This document shows positions 47,148-55,425 of a DNA stretch of 64,000 nucleotides, in pieces. The stretch spans positions 21,772-85,771 of the forward strand of contig JAUMZL010000003.1 of the NCBI GenBank assembly GCA_030528155.1, in the 5' to 3' direction. Both the position numbers and the translations under genes were made by a program. How positions within the stretch are numbered: position 1 is the stretch's first letter; every line of letters begins with the position of its first letter. This DNA is from Aerococcus sp. Its GTDB lineage: Bacteria > Bacillota > Bacilli > Lactobacillales > Aerococcaceae. Under the pieces are notes generated by a model. The model was not told where the DNA came from and did no database searches. It saw nothing but the letters and a program-made list of their open reading frames with translations.

Positions 47148-48401
47148 TCATTCTTGAGTATCTTTGGTTGTGTCGTCGGTATTATTGTCCATCATATCCA
47201 AAGACTCACTGATTGCTTCTTCCTCATAAAGGCCGGATACACTGCGATACCAATCAAAGACGTAAAAGAAGACCACTTTGAGGACAGCGTAGATGGGGAT
47301 CACAAAGACAATACCAGCAACGCCCCACATGTCCCCCGCCGCAATCAACAATAACATAATGGTGACCGGGTGAATATTCAAATTAGACCCTAATACCAGT
47401 GGCGAAATCAAGCGACTCTCCAATGTCTGTTCCACCGCAAACACCATCAAAACTTGCACAAACTGCCACGGGCTATGCACAATCCCTACGATCAACGCAG
47501 GAATCATCGCCAAGAACGATCCCACGTATGGAATCACATTCAGTATTCCCGCTGAAAACCCAATGATCAGTCCATATTCTAAACCAATGATTTGATAACC
47601 AATAATGAACATAATGGCTACCGCAAAGGCAACGAGAATCTGCCCGCGCACATAAGCTGCGATCTGTGCATTCATATCGCCAAGCATGCGCAGGGTTTTC
47701 TCACGAATAGCACTGGGAATAAAGATGGCAAGGTTTTGTTGGAATTTCTGCCCATCTTTCAGCATATAGAAGAGTAAGATCGGTGCTGTCACTAAAGAAA
47801 TCATGACGCGGGCCACAACACCCAAGATGGACGTTAGGCTGCTGACTGTTGAATTGAAGAACTGCCCCCAATTCCAATTAATGCTCTCTAAATAATTAAG
47901 GAAATGCTCGAGATTAAATTGAAGATTGGTAATCCACTGTGACGGAATCAGATAAGCAATTTGATCCTGATATTGGTACCAAATGGTGTCCCAATTTGAG
48001 AAAAAGCGCTTGGCTTCCTGGACAATACTCGGTACCCACGCTGAGAAGAGGATGATGACAATGACCAGCAATAAGAGCACTAGCCAGGCCCCCCATTTTC
48101 GTGAAATATGGTGTTTCTCCAACCGATTGACAATGGGAACCGTCAAATAATACAACACCCCGGCTAAAATCACCGGCAAAGTCACTGTCTGCAAGAATTG
48201 CCAAACCGGCGTTAACAGTGATCCCAATTGCCGCAGCAAGAGAATCAAAATGCAAACAAGAATCATGCCCAAGATGACTAAAATGTAGCGATTATTGACA
48301 AAGGCTTTAAACTTTTCTAATAGAGGCGCCGTTTCTTCTAAACGCTGCTTGCTATCTGATTTTAAGGGACGTTTATGGTTCAATTTATTTTTCAATGGCA
48401 C
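47148..48401 (-). CDS. AI-2E family membrane transporter (YtvI/PerM type)
   Basis: A protein of about 417 residues with about eight membrane helices of the AI-2 exporter-like superfamily; substrates of most members are unknown. The conserved late part reads GFSAGILNVIPYVGSFLAMIPA. The tail is acidic and ends with DMMDNNTDDTTKDTQE. I choose the GTG at 48401 because AGAGAGG lies eight bases before it; the ATG at 48449 has no ribosome site. Confidence 0.87.
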   Translation of the reverse strand: MPLKNKLNHKRPLKSDSKQRLEETAPLLEKFKAFVNNRYILVILGMILVCILILLLRQLGSLLTPVWQFLQTVTLPVILAGVLYYLTVPIVNRLEKHHISRKWGAWLVLLLLVIVIILFSAWVPSIVQEAKRFFSNWDTIWYQYQDQIAYLIPSQWITNLQFNLEHFLNYLESINWNWGQFFNSTVSSLTSILGVVARVMISLVTAPILLFYMLKDGQKFQQNLAIFIPSAIREKTLRMLGDMNAQIAAYVRGQILVAFAVAIMFIIGYQIIGLEYGLIIGFSAGILNVIPYVGSFLAMIPALIVGIVHSPWQFVQVLMVFAVEQTLESRLISPLVLGSNLNIHPVTIMLLLIAAGDMWGVAGIVFVIPIYAVLKVVFFYVFDWYRSVSGLYEEEAISESLDMMDNNTDDTTKDTQE

Positions 48402-48564
48402 AGTCCTCACCTCTCTTTGCCCCTTATTGTCAATCACTTTGCCGGGCATTGCAAGCGCTACTTTCAGATTTATTTTTTATTTATCATCCGATTGATGGCG
48501 CCTGATTCAGCCCATCAAGGACGAACAACAGGAAAGAATACTGCCCGTTTTCATGGAAATTTGC

Positions 48565-48570
48565 TACAAT
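48565..48570 (+). promoter_or_regulatory. Extended -10 upstream of the lactonase gene
   Basis: Plus strand TGC-TACAAT. No good -35 at the right distance, as often with extended -10 sites. Confidence 0.45.
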
Positions 48571-48629
48571 AGTGATAACGATTTCGCCACGTTAGCTGAC
48601 GGACGGAACCATTGAAAGGAGTCGATTTT

Positions 48630-49646
48630 TTGGAAACGATTTATCTAGGTGGCTATACCCGCCAAACGAACAAAGGCCTGCATACCCTAACGCTGGACGA
48701 CAACGGGCAAGTTGTGAAAACCGAACAAATTATTGAAGAAACTAATCCTACCTATTTTGTTGTGTCTAAGGATGAACAGCATCTCTATACACTGAGTGAA
48801 AAAGAAGGCAAAGCAGGGGTCGCCCACTATGCCTATCAAAACGGCCATTTCGTTGAAGTCGGTCGGGTGAGCTTCCTCACCAATAATGGCTGCTTTATCT
48901 CTCTTGATGAAGACAAACAAGTCCTCTACACGGCTAACTACCACGAGGGCAAACTGGCTGTTATCAAGATTGAAGCAAACGGCGAATTAACATTGATGAA
49001 TATCACTTCCCATGTCGGGCATGGTCCCCACGAAAATCAAGACGGCCCCCATTGCCACTACCTGGCCCCAACACCGGATCACCGTTACCTCTTAGCCTGT
49101 GACTTGGGAACAGATGCCGTCACCACCTATGAACTAACAGCGGACTATAACCTCAGCGAAGTCGCAAATTACCACACTGAATTGGGGAGTGGTGCGAGAC
49201 ATCTCGCCTTCCACCCCACCCTACCGATCGTCTACCTCATCAGTGAATTGACGTACACCATCGATGTGTTGAGTTACCAAGATGGCCAACTCGAACGTCT
49301 CAATCGTGTGGATACATTAGAACACGTTGAAGGATTTAACAGTTCTTCTGCTATCCGCGTCTCCAGTGATGGCAACTTTGTTTATGTGTCCAACCGTGGA
49401 GACAACAGCCTCTCTGTCCTAAAGATTACTCAGCAAGGCACCGAATTGACCCTCATTCAAACCATCGCTTCTGGTGGTGATTTCCCACGGGATTTCAACT
49501 TCAATCATGATGAATCCTTGTTGATTGTTGGCCATCAAAAGAGCGAAGTGGTCACCTTCTTCCAACGTGATGCCAAAACGGGCACCTTAACCGCTCTCCC
49601 ACAAACGGCGCCGGTATCGGAAATCGTTTGCGTCCAAACCATTTAA
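48630..49646 (+). CDS. pgl: Lactonase family protein (YkgB-type 6-phosphogluconolactonase)
   Basis: A seven-bladed beta-propeller lactonase, 338 residues, that hydrolyses 6-phosphogluconolactone in the pentose phosphate route; the enzyme assignment rests on family knowledge. Repeated blade motifs are visible, for example HGPHENQDGPHCHYLAPTPD, GARHLAFHPTLP and GGDFPRDFNF. The start is TTG at 48630 with AAAGGAG eight bases before it; the earlier TTG at 48612 has none. It ends at a two-way terminator. Confidence 0.88.
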   Translation: METIYLGGYTRQTNKGLHTLTLDDNGQVVKTEQIIEETNPTYFVVSKDEQHLYTLSEKEGKAGVAHYAYQNGHFVEVGRVSFLTNNGCFISLDEDKQVLYTANYHEGKLAVIKIEANGELTLMNITSHVGHGPHENQDGPHCHYLAPTPDHRYLLACDLGTDAVTTYELTADYNLSEVANYHTELGSGARHLAFHPTLPIVYLISELTYTIDVLSYQDGQLERLNRVDTLEHVEGFNSSSAIRVSSDGNFVYVSNRGDNSLSVLKITQQGTELTLIQTIASGGDFPRDFNFNHDESLLIVGHQKSEVVTFFQRDAKTGTLTALPQTAPVSEIVCVQTI

Positions 49647-49686
49647 TTTTATTCATGTCATTCATTACCCGTCATTGAGGCAGATG

Positions 49687-49724
49687 AAAAGGGACAGACC
49701 AAATACAGATCTGCCCCTTTTTTT
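49687..49724. terminator. Two-way terminator between pgl (+) and the PTS IIA gene (-)
   Basis: A stem of about 12 bases with A runs on one side and T runs on the other, so it can end both converging transcripts. Confidence 0.85.
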
Positions 49725-49733
49725 ATTCATTCA

Positions 49734-50255
49734 TTATTCTTCGTCATCACTGAGCATTTCAACATCGACATGCCCCACCACTTCGCTGGCGGTGACACGT
49801 ACAGGGTCGATGACACTCAACGCTTCTACGCGATCCATTGAGGTGACACAAACAATAACCACAGGATCTTTTTCAGCCGTTTGGATCATTTCATAATCCA
49901 TTTCTGCTAGCAACGTGCCATGCTGGACTTCTTGATTCTCTTGCACATGAATGGTGAACGGCTGGCCGTCTAATTCAACGGTGTGCAAGCCCATATGCAC
50001 CATAACTTCCAAGCCAAAACTCGTCTTCAGCATGATCGCATGTTGTTTAGGAAATACACATAACACTGTGCCGCTGATAGGACTGTATACTTTCTGATCA
50101 GTTGGATTCACCGCAAAACCATCACCAATCATTTTGTGACTGAAGGCTTCATCATTCACAGCAGTTATGGGAATTAATTGACCATCCACTGGTGCGTACA
50201 ATTCCACTGGCATCACTTCTTTGGATTCTTCGTGACGTTTGAGAAAATCTAACAT
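49734..50255 (-). CDS. PTS glucose-type IIA component (stand-alone)
   Basis: A 173-residue IIA(Glc)-fold phosphocarrier that passes phosphate from HPr to a sugar permease. H72 (FPKQHAI) and H87 (VMVHMGLHTVEL) have the 15-residue spacing of the active-site pair; H87 should be the phosphorylated one. The biotin-like core SPISGTV is present. There is no IIB or IIC domain and no sugar gene next to it, so it may serve several permeases. The ATG at 50255 has AAGGAG six bases before it. Confidence 0.92.
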   Translation of the reverse strand: MLDFLKRHEESKEVMPVELYAPVDGQLIPITAVNDEAFSHKMIGDGFAVNPTDQKVYSPISGTVLCVFPKQHAIMLKTSFGLEVMVHMGLHTVELDGQPFTIHVQENQEVQHGTLLAEMDYEMIQTAEKDPVVIVCVTSMDRVEALSVIDPVRVTASEVVGHVDVEMLSDDEE

Positions 50256-50408
50256 ACAAAACTCCTTCTTGCTTGCTCTCAATACATTACCCCTTCATCG
50301 CTAATCAGCGCCACTCCCTGCCTTAAGCCCAACTTGCTGGTGTTTTTGTGGCTTTTTATAACGACGAAAAGTTAGCTAAATTCACTAATTGTCCTTTTGA
50401 CTTTGCCA

Positions 50409-50437
50409 ATGATACTCTTTTTCCTTGAGCGATTCAA
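50409..50437 (-). promoter_or_regulatory. Promoter of the PTS IIA gene
   Basis: Minus strand: -35 TTGAAT at 50432-50437, spacer 17, -10 TATCAT at 50409-50414. The leader is about 145 bases. Confidence 0.65.
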
Positions 50438-50737
50438 CCACCACTCTATTTCTCGTCAATAATAAAGGCTATTAGTTTTGTATACTGTATGTTTCATAAG
50501 ATCGACAGCGCTGGTTTTAGCCCTCCTCACCGTTCGAAATGCGACGGATTGAGTTGGCGCCTCTTCCTCGTTGATGAGGACTCTCTCTTTTTATGGATTG
50601 AGCGTTTGTATAAGATGAGTAGGGCTCCTCCTCGTTAAAAAGGTTTAGCGAATGCTAAAAATCACCGATAGTAGCTGTTATTTTCACAAAAATCCAGTAT
50701 ACTCGTTCATGAATGTAAATAGAGAAAGGATTTTTCT
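50438..50737. repeat. Gene-free stretch with imperfect repeats upstream of uppP
   Basis: No open frame I can support. GGATTGAG occurs at 50546 and 50595, each followed at some distance by CTCxTCCTCGTT (CCTCGTT at 50566 and 50630), with a weaker third copy of the pyrimidine block near 50519-50534. TTTAGC-GAAT-GCTAAA forms a hairpin at 50645-50660. A -10 TATACT for uppP is at 50698-50703; its -35 is poor. Confidence 0.45.
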
Positions 50738-51658
50738 ATGCTTGAAATTATAAAAATTATCATTTATGGCATTATTGAAGGGATCACTGAGTGGCTACCT
50801 ATTAGTAGTACGGGACATTTAATTCTGATTGAAGAATTTATGAATCTCTCTGTGCGCGCAGAATTTCTCGAAATTTTCCGCGTGGTCATTCAGCTCGGCG
50901 CTATTCTCGCCGTTGTTTTGATTTATTTTGAACGCTTGAACCCCTTTAGCTCACACAAATCTGCTGATCAGAAGCAACAAACTTGGAGCACTTGGGTAAA
51001 AGTCATCATTGGCTGTATTCCAGCTGGGCTATTGGGTGTCTTGCTGGATGATTGGATGGACGCCCATTTGATGAATTGGTTCGTTGTTTCTCTCGCTTTG
51101 ATTGTTTACGGGATAGCATTCATCTGGATTGAAAACCGTAATGCCCACCACGCTCCCGTTGTCAGTGAGATGTCTCAACTTTCCTTGAAAAAAGCGATTC
51201 AAATTGGACTCTTCCAAGCCCTCTCACTAGTGCCGGGGACTTCGCGCTCTGGTTCATCCATTCTCGGTGGGATTCTGATGGGTGCTTCACGTCCGGTTGC
51301 TACCGACTTCAGCTTCTTCATGAGTATTCCGATCATGTTCGGTGCTAGCGGGTATAAATTACTCAAAGGACTGAAAAATGGGTTTCGATTTACCGGTCAT
51401 GAGACCTTCCTATTAATCTTAGGCATGTTGGTGGCCTTCTTGGTTTCTCTCGTGGTGATTAAATTCTTACTGCGCTATGTAGAAACCAACGACTTCAAAC
51501 CATTTGGCTGGTACCGTATTATCCTCGGGGTACTGGTCATTCTTTGGTTCACCCGCGCTTGGTTGTGGAAAGTCATTCTTACCCTTATCGTTGTTGCAGC
51601 TATTGCTTTTGGTGGCTTCTACCTTTATGCTCGCAACCAAAAAACAAAACATGAATAA
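50738..51658 (+). CDS. uppP: Undecaprenyl-diphosphatase
   Basis: Membrane phosphatase (BacA family) that recycles the C55 carrier pyrophosphate; raised levels give bacitracin resistance in other species. The 306-residue protein has the two catalytic motifs EGITEWLPISSTGH near residue 14 and PGTSRSGSSI near 168. AAAGGA lies before the ATG. The last hydrophobic segment after about residue 275 extends past the usual end, with a short basic tail NQKTKHE. Confidence 0.96.
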   Translation: MLEIIKIIIYGIIEGITEWLPISSTGHLILIEEFMNLSVRAEFLEIFRVVIQLGAILAVVLIYFERLNPFSSHKSADQKQQTWSTWVKVIIGCIPAGLLGVLLDDWMDAHLMNWFVVSLALIVYGIAFIWIENRNAHHAPVVSEMSQLSLKKAIQIGLFQALSLVPGTSRSGSSILGGILMGASRPVATDFSFFMSIPIMFGASGYKLLKGLKNGFRFTGHETFLLILGMLVAFLVSLVVIKFLLRYVETNDFKPFGWYRIILGVLVILWFTRAWLWKVILTLIVVAAIAFGGFYLYARNQKTKHE

Positions 51659-51666
51659 CTCATAAC

Positions 51667-51714
51667 AAAAGTCCATGAAATAGCAAATAACGCTTATTTC
51701 ATGGACTTTTTTTA
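51667..51714. terminator. Two-way terminator between uppP (+) and lplA (-)
   Basis: A perfect 16-base stem (51667-51682 with 51695-51710) with T7 on the plus strand and a shorter T run on the minus strand. Confidence 0.9.
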
Positions 51715-51723
51715 TACATTACT

Positions 51724-52761
51724 TTACGCTTTTTCTCTTAAGACTAGGTCAACCAGTTGTTCGACTTCGAGGTTACCGATGTTAGCTTTATAATTCCCCT
51801 TTTCAAATCCCGCTTGAATACCTGCTTGATCAAAAGATTGACCAAGCATCGCTTCATCGATCACACTCGGATTACCGAAGCTCATATCACCGTACGTTTT
51901 GAAAGCAGAGATCTTGCCATCAGACACGCTGAAGTTAAACGCTACTGTTCCCACACCGACGAAGTAGTCCCGTTGATAGTGATCAAACCCAGGATTTTTA
52001 CCAAAATTCCATTCATCTGTCCCATAGAAGTTGTCCACACGTTCTTTAATGATCGCCCAATCTTCATCGGTAAGGACATACGTTTCAATGTCTTTAATAT
52101 CATCTACCTTGAAGATACGTTTCAATAATTCTTGGCGGAATTCTTCTGAGGTCATTTGATTGAAGGGTTCTGGCAGTAATGGCTTCAGGTTAGTGACACG
52201 TTTAGCCACAGATTGTACCCCTTTTGTGGCCAATTTAGCTTTATTTGGTGTCAACACTTTCCCCGCTTGGCTCGTATCAAGGTCGAACATTAACGTTCCC
52301 CCTGAAATCACATTATTGCCAATGCGTGCGGTCGCCATCCCAGAGCATTTCAATCCATTCACGGTGATGTCGTTACGCCCTTGCATTTCCACATTTTCCA
52401 ATCCCATGGCGCGCAGTGCGGTAATGATAGGTTCAGCGTAGTAAGCAAAATCGGTCGCGTGACTAGGGTCACCTACATGAATATTTTCAAAAATCAAATT
52501 ACCGTAGTCATGGTAGACGGCACCCCCACCACTCGAGCGGCGCACTAAGGTAATCTCATTGTCCTGCAAATAGTTTAAATCCACTTCATCATAAGCATTT
52601 TGGTTACGACCGATAATGACGCTCGGTGCGTTGATATAGAGAATAAAGCCCCGACCCTCAAGCGCTAAATCGTTCATCAAATAGTTATCCAAAGACTGAT
52701 TCACAATCGGATCATAAGCACTAAAGCCAGGACGATTGGTGTGGATATCGATTAAAAACAT
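51724..52761 (-). CDS. lplA: Lipoate-protein ligase A
   Basis: Attaches scavenged lipoate to dehydrogenase E2 or GcvH proteins. 345 residues: catalytic domain with RRSSGGGAVYHDYGN near residue 75, the lipoyl-AMP lysine region, and the C-terminal accessory domain after about 250. GAGAGGAG precedes the ATG. No lipoylated enzyme gene is adjacent. It stands alone with its own promoter and terminator. Confidence 0.95.
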   Translation of the reverse strand: MFLIDIHTNRPGFSAYDPIVNQSLDNYLMNDLALEGRGFILYINAPSVIIGRNQNAYDEVDLNYLQDNEITLVRRSSGGGAVYHDYGNLIFENIHVGDPSHATDFAYYAEPIITALRAMGLENVEMQGRNDITVNGLKCSGMATARIGNNVISGGTLMFDLDTSQAGKVLTPNKAKLATKGVQSVAKRVTNLKPLLPEPFNQMTSEEFRQELLKRIFKVDDIKDIETYVLTDEDWAIIKERVDNFYGTDEWNFGKNPGFDHYQRDYFVGVGTVAFNFSVSDGKISAFKTYGDMSFGNPSVIDEAMLGQSFDQAGIQAGFEKGNYKANIGNLEVEQLVDLVLREKA

Positions 52762-52806
52762 AAAAATCTCCTCTCACAGAAATAAACCGTTATCATTCAC
52801 AATCAT

Positions 52807-52835
52807 ATTGTAAGTCGATTTTGTGAGAAAAACAA
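52807..52835 (-). promoter_or_regulatory. Promoter of lplA
   Basis: Minus strand: -10 TACAAT at 52807-52812, spacer 17, -35 TTGTTT at 52830-52835. Confidence 0.5.
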
Positions 52836-52883
52836 CGCTCAGTCGCGTGATTTCCCCGTCAAAAAATGGACTTTGTGATAGTT

Positions 52884-52959
52884 AAAAAGCCAGCGCTCTG
52901 CCGTCCCTCTCTACTATGTATAGGGCATCATCACTCATAAAGGCATACGCTGGCTTTTA
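52884..52959 (-). terminator. Terminator after folT
   Basis: An 11-base perfect stem AAAAGCCAGCG (52885-52895) with 52948-52958 encloses a loop of about 50 bases; T runs on both strands. Confidence 0.7.
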
Positions 52960-52977
52960 TTAATTATTGTTAGTAAC

Positions 52978-53517
52978 TTAGAACATCCGATATTTCTTAT
53001 AACGCGTCTGCAGCTGTGGCAATCCAATCACTAAATAGGAAATCACAAAACGAATCGGTGCCATGATCAGATTCTGTGGTACCCGGGTGACCAATAAGGC
53101 CGGGATTGGTGTCTGATACATGATATTGATCCAAAGCGTCCCTAAGATGATATTCGAAATGATAGTATTAAATGCGATAGCTAAAGCAATGTGGTACCAC
53201 TTCACTACTGGCCGATGCATAAACAGCCCGTAAATGAAACCACCTAGGAATGCGGTAAAGGTATAACCAATGAAGAAACCACCGTAATTCCCAAACATCA
53301 GACTCTTCAATAAGTCCGTCCCAATGGCTGCAATCCCGGCAATCCACGGCCCAAAGAAGAAACCTAGAAAGACATTAGAGAGGAAAGCAAACGAAATGCG
53401 ATTGGTTGGTCCTAATTGCACAGAGAAGCGCGACAGAATGATATTCAATGCCATAAACAGGGCAATCATAGTCATCTGCTGGACATTCAGCTTAAATTTC
53501 TGTTGACGATTGTTCAT
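52978..53517 (-). CDS. folT: Folate ECF transporter S component
   Basis: Substrate-binding membrane subunit that works with the shared EcfAA'T module to import folate. 179 residues with six membrane helices; conserved MTMIALFMALNIILSRFSV, RISFAFLSN and the central FLGFFFGPWIAGI. The ATG at 53517 has AAGGAG eight bases before it. The upstream THF riboswitch independently supports folate as substrate. The EcfAA'T genes are not in the window. Confidence 0.94.
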   Translation of the reverse strand: MNNRQQKFKLNVQQMTMIALFMALNIILSRFSVQLGPTNRISFAFLSNVFLGFFFGPWIAGIAAIGTDLLKSLMFGNYGGFFIGYTFTAFLGGFIYGLFMHRPVVKWYHIALAIAFNTIISNIILGTLWINIMYQTPIPALLVTRVPQNLIMAPIRFVISYLVIGLPQLQTRYKKYRMF

Positions 53518-53570
53518 TTGAGGAACTCCTTTCACTAGCTAGAGTTCCACTTAACGGTTTTTCGTTCCAG

Positions 53571-53666
53571 TTAAGCGGATGCAACAGATTACCGCAAGAC
53601 ACTCGGTCTTTTCGTCTGAGGACAACATCCCATCCCTCAGCACTTAACGCAATCTGCTTACTCTTA
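53571..53666 (-). promoter_or_regulatory. Tetrahydrofolate (THF) riboswitch, folT type
   Basis: On the minus strand the conserved blocks are GAGTA, GCGTTAAGTG, GGGATGTTGTC, GCGGT and TTGCATCCGCT in the right order; the closing helix is TAAG (53663-53666) with CTTA. The switch is readable: CCGCTTAAC can pair either in the aptamer or with GTTAAGTGG just downstream. The latter overlaps GGAACTC, which pairs perfectly with GAGTTCC over the folT Shine-Dalgarno. Ligand binding should therefore hide the ribosome site and turn folT off. Confidence 0.93.
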
Positions 53667-53684
53667 TCTTGCAACAACACCCTC

Positions 53685-53713
53685 ATTTTATGACCTCACC
53701 TGAGAAAAAGCAA
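53685..53713 (-). promoter_or_regulatory. Promoter of the riboswitch-folT transcript
   Basis: Minus strand: -10 TAAAAT at 53685-53690, spacer 17, -35 TTGCTT at 53708-53713. Transcription would start about 12 bases before the aptamer. Confidence 0.6.
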
Positions 53714-53824
53714 GACCTGTTAAACCTAAAAGTTAATAGGTTGACCGCCCATTTTCCATCTTCTCAGCATGAAACGCTGAATTGACAGTCGCTCTATCGA
53801 TGGCTCGTCAGCGCCCTCATCCAT

Positions 53825-53859
53825 AAAAATAGTGTCCCTCTCCTAACGAAAAAGGACAC
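53825..53859 (-). terminator. Terminator of the glg operon
   Basis: Stem GTGTCC/GGACAC (53832-53837 with 53854-53859), then T5 on the minus strand. No glgP follows glgA. Confidence 0.75.
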
Positions 53860-53918
53860 CATTTCATTCCTATTATTTTTCCACCAAATCATGCGGCAGA
53901 AATTTTTAACTCACCTGA

Positions 53919-55364
53919 TTACGAACGAAGTAGTTCCTCGTACATCGTGATGTAATCGTCGGAAGGATGATCCCAACTGAAATCCGTAGTCATTGCCTGG
54001 CGGATGAGTTGGTCCCAGTCATCCTGGCGTTCATGATACAGCCACAGGGCGTAGCGTAATACATTGGCGAAATCATAAGCCGTGAATTGGGCGAAGCTGA
54101 ATCCATTGCCCGTTCCATCAAATTGATTATAAGGCCAAACGGTATCCTTCAATCCCCCAATTTCATGCACCAATGGCAACGTTCCATAGCGCATGGCCAT
54201 CATCTGTGACAGTCCACACGGCTCAAAAGCACTCGGCATGAGGAAAATATCGCTACCGGAATAGATCAACTGAGCGAGATCCGTGTCAAAAGCGATATAA
54301 GCACAGAAGCGACCGGGATAGCGGTTTTCAAAATAGCGGAAGGTATTTTCAAATACGGCATCACCCGTACCTAAAACGACAAATTGCGCATCCGTCGTTT
54401 CAAGAATTTCTTCGGCTTTTTCGCTGATCAACTGCATTCCTTTTTGATCGGTGAGACGCGAAACCACTCCAAGCAGTGGCGCAAATGGGTTCACTTCCAA
54501 TCCTACCTTCTCCTGCAAGGCCGCTTTATTCTTGGCTTTTCCTAATTTAAAGGTCTTCGTATTGAAATTGGCAACTAAGCGCGGGTCGCTTGTTGGATCA
54601 TTCTTGATATAGTCGATGCCATTGATAATGCCACGAATCTTGAAATGATTGGCCCGCAATACGCCATCGAGCCCCTCGCCGAATGCTGGTGTTTGGATCT
54701 CATCCGCATAGCTGGGACTTACTGTGGTGACAATATCGCTGAAATTAATCCCGCCCTTGAGGAAGTTCACCATGTTCTTGTGCATAACCCCATTCATATG
54801 GTAGGTATTGAAGCCCGTTCCAAAGACTTCCGGTAAGATAGAAGGCTTTGCCCACCCTTGGAAGCGAATATTATGGATAGTGAGGACTTTGCGGATATTG
54901 CGGTAGGCCTCAATCCAGTGATAGCGATCCACCAATAACACCGGAATCATCGCCGTCTGCCAGTCATTCACATGAATAATGTTTGGGATAAAATCGATAT
55001 ATTGCATCATTTCGATCACCGCTAAATCGAAGAAGCCGAAGCGTTCACCGTCGTCCTCGTAGCCATATAGCCCCCCTTGGCGATCAAAATAATCATGATT
55101 ATCGATAAAATAATAAGTCACTTCATCTAACACCAGTGTCTTCACACCCACATAGGCCTCGCGCTGTCCCATTTTCAGATAAAAATGCGTCACGTCTTCG
55201 ATTTGCTCACTATAGATTTGGGGCATGCTGGTATAGTAAGGCATGACGACCCGAATATCGACGCCTTTTTGCTTGAGGGCTTTTGGTAATGCACTGGCGA
55301 CATCCCCCAGTCCCCCTGTTTTGTAGAAAGGGGCACATTCTGATGTTGCGAATAGAATTTTCAT
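53919..55364 (-). CDS. glgA: Glycogen synthase
   Basis: ADP-glucose-dependent GT5 glucosyltransferase, about 481 residues. N-terminal KTGGLGDVASALPKAL (the KxGGL ADP-glucose loop) and the C-terminal nucleotide site PSAFEPCGLSQM are present. I use the ATG at 55364, the conserved family start. A GTG four codons earlier has a better-placed AAGGA and is a real alternative. It is the last gene of glgBCDA, separated from glgD by a hairpin. Confidence 0.96.
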   Translation of the reverse strand: MKILFATSECAPFYKTGGLGDVASALPKALKQKGVDIRVVMPYYTSMPQIYSEQIEDVTHFYLKMGQREAYVGVKTLVLDEVTYYFIDNHDYFDRQGGLYGYEDDGERFGFFDLAVIEMMQYIDFIPNIIHVNDWQTAMIPVLLVDRYHWIEAYRNIRKVLTIHNIRFQGWAKPSILPEVFGTGFNTYHMNGVMHKNMVNFLKGGINFSDIVTTVSPSYADEIQTPAFGEGLDGVLRANHFKIRGIINGIDYIKNDPTSDPRLVANFNTKTFKLGKAKNKAALQEKVGLEVNPFAPLLGVVSRLTDQKGMQLISEKAEEILETTDAQFVVLGTGDAVFENTFRYFENRYPGRFCAYIAFDTDLAQLIYSGSDIFLMPSAFEPCGLSQMMAMRYGTLPLVHEIGGLKDTVWPYNQFDGTGNGFSFAQFTAYDFANVLRYALWLYHERQDDWDQLIRQAMTTDFSWDHPSDDYITMYEELLRS

Positions 55365-55390
55365 AACCTGACTCACTTTCTTTTTTCCTT

Positions 55391-55421
55391 AAAAAGGGGA
55401 GTTGACCCACTCCCCCTTTTC
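55391..55421 (-). terminator. Hairpin between glgD and glgA
   Basis: AAAAGGGGAGT (55392-55402) pairs with 55409-55420 through a small loop and is followed on the minus strand by T5. It has the form of an intrinsic terminator inside the operon and may lower glgA expression. Confidence 0.65.
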
Positions 55422-55425
55422 ACAA

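Noticed and set aside
50478-50640. Separate small RNA starting at TATACT near 50478 (plus)
   Set aside because: The -35 region is poor and no terminator with a clear T run closes a transcript before uppP; left as an unexplained repeat region.
53492-53686. 64-residue frame upstream of folT (minus)
   Set aside because: It is the THF riboswitch read as if coding; composition and conserved aptamer blocks explain the sequence.
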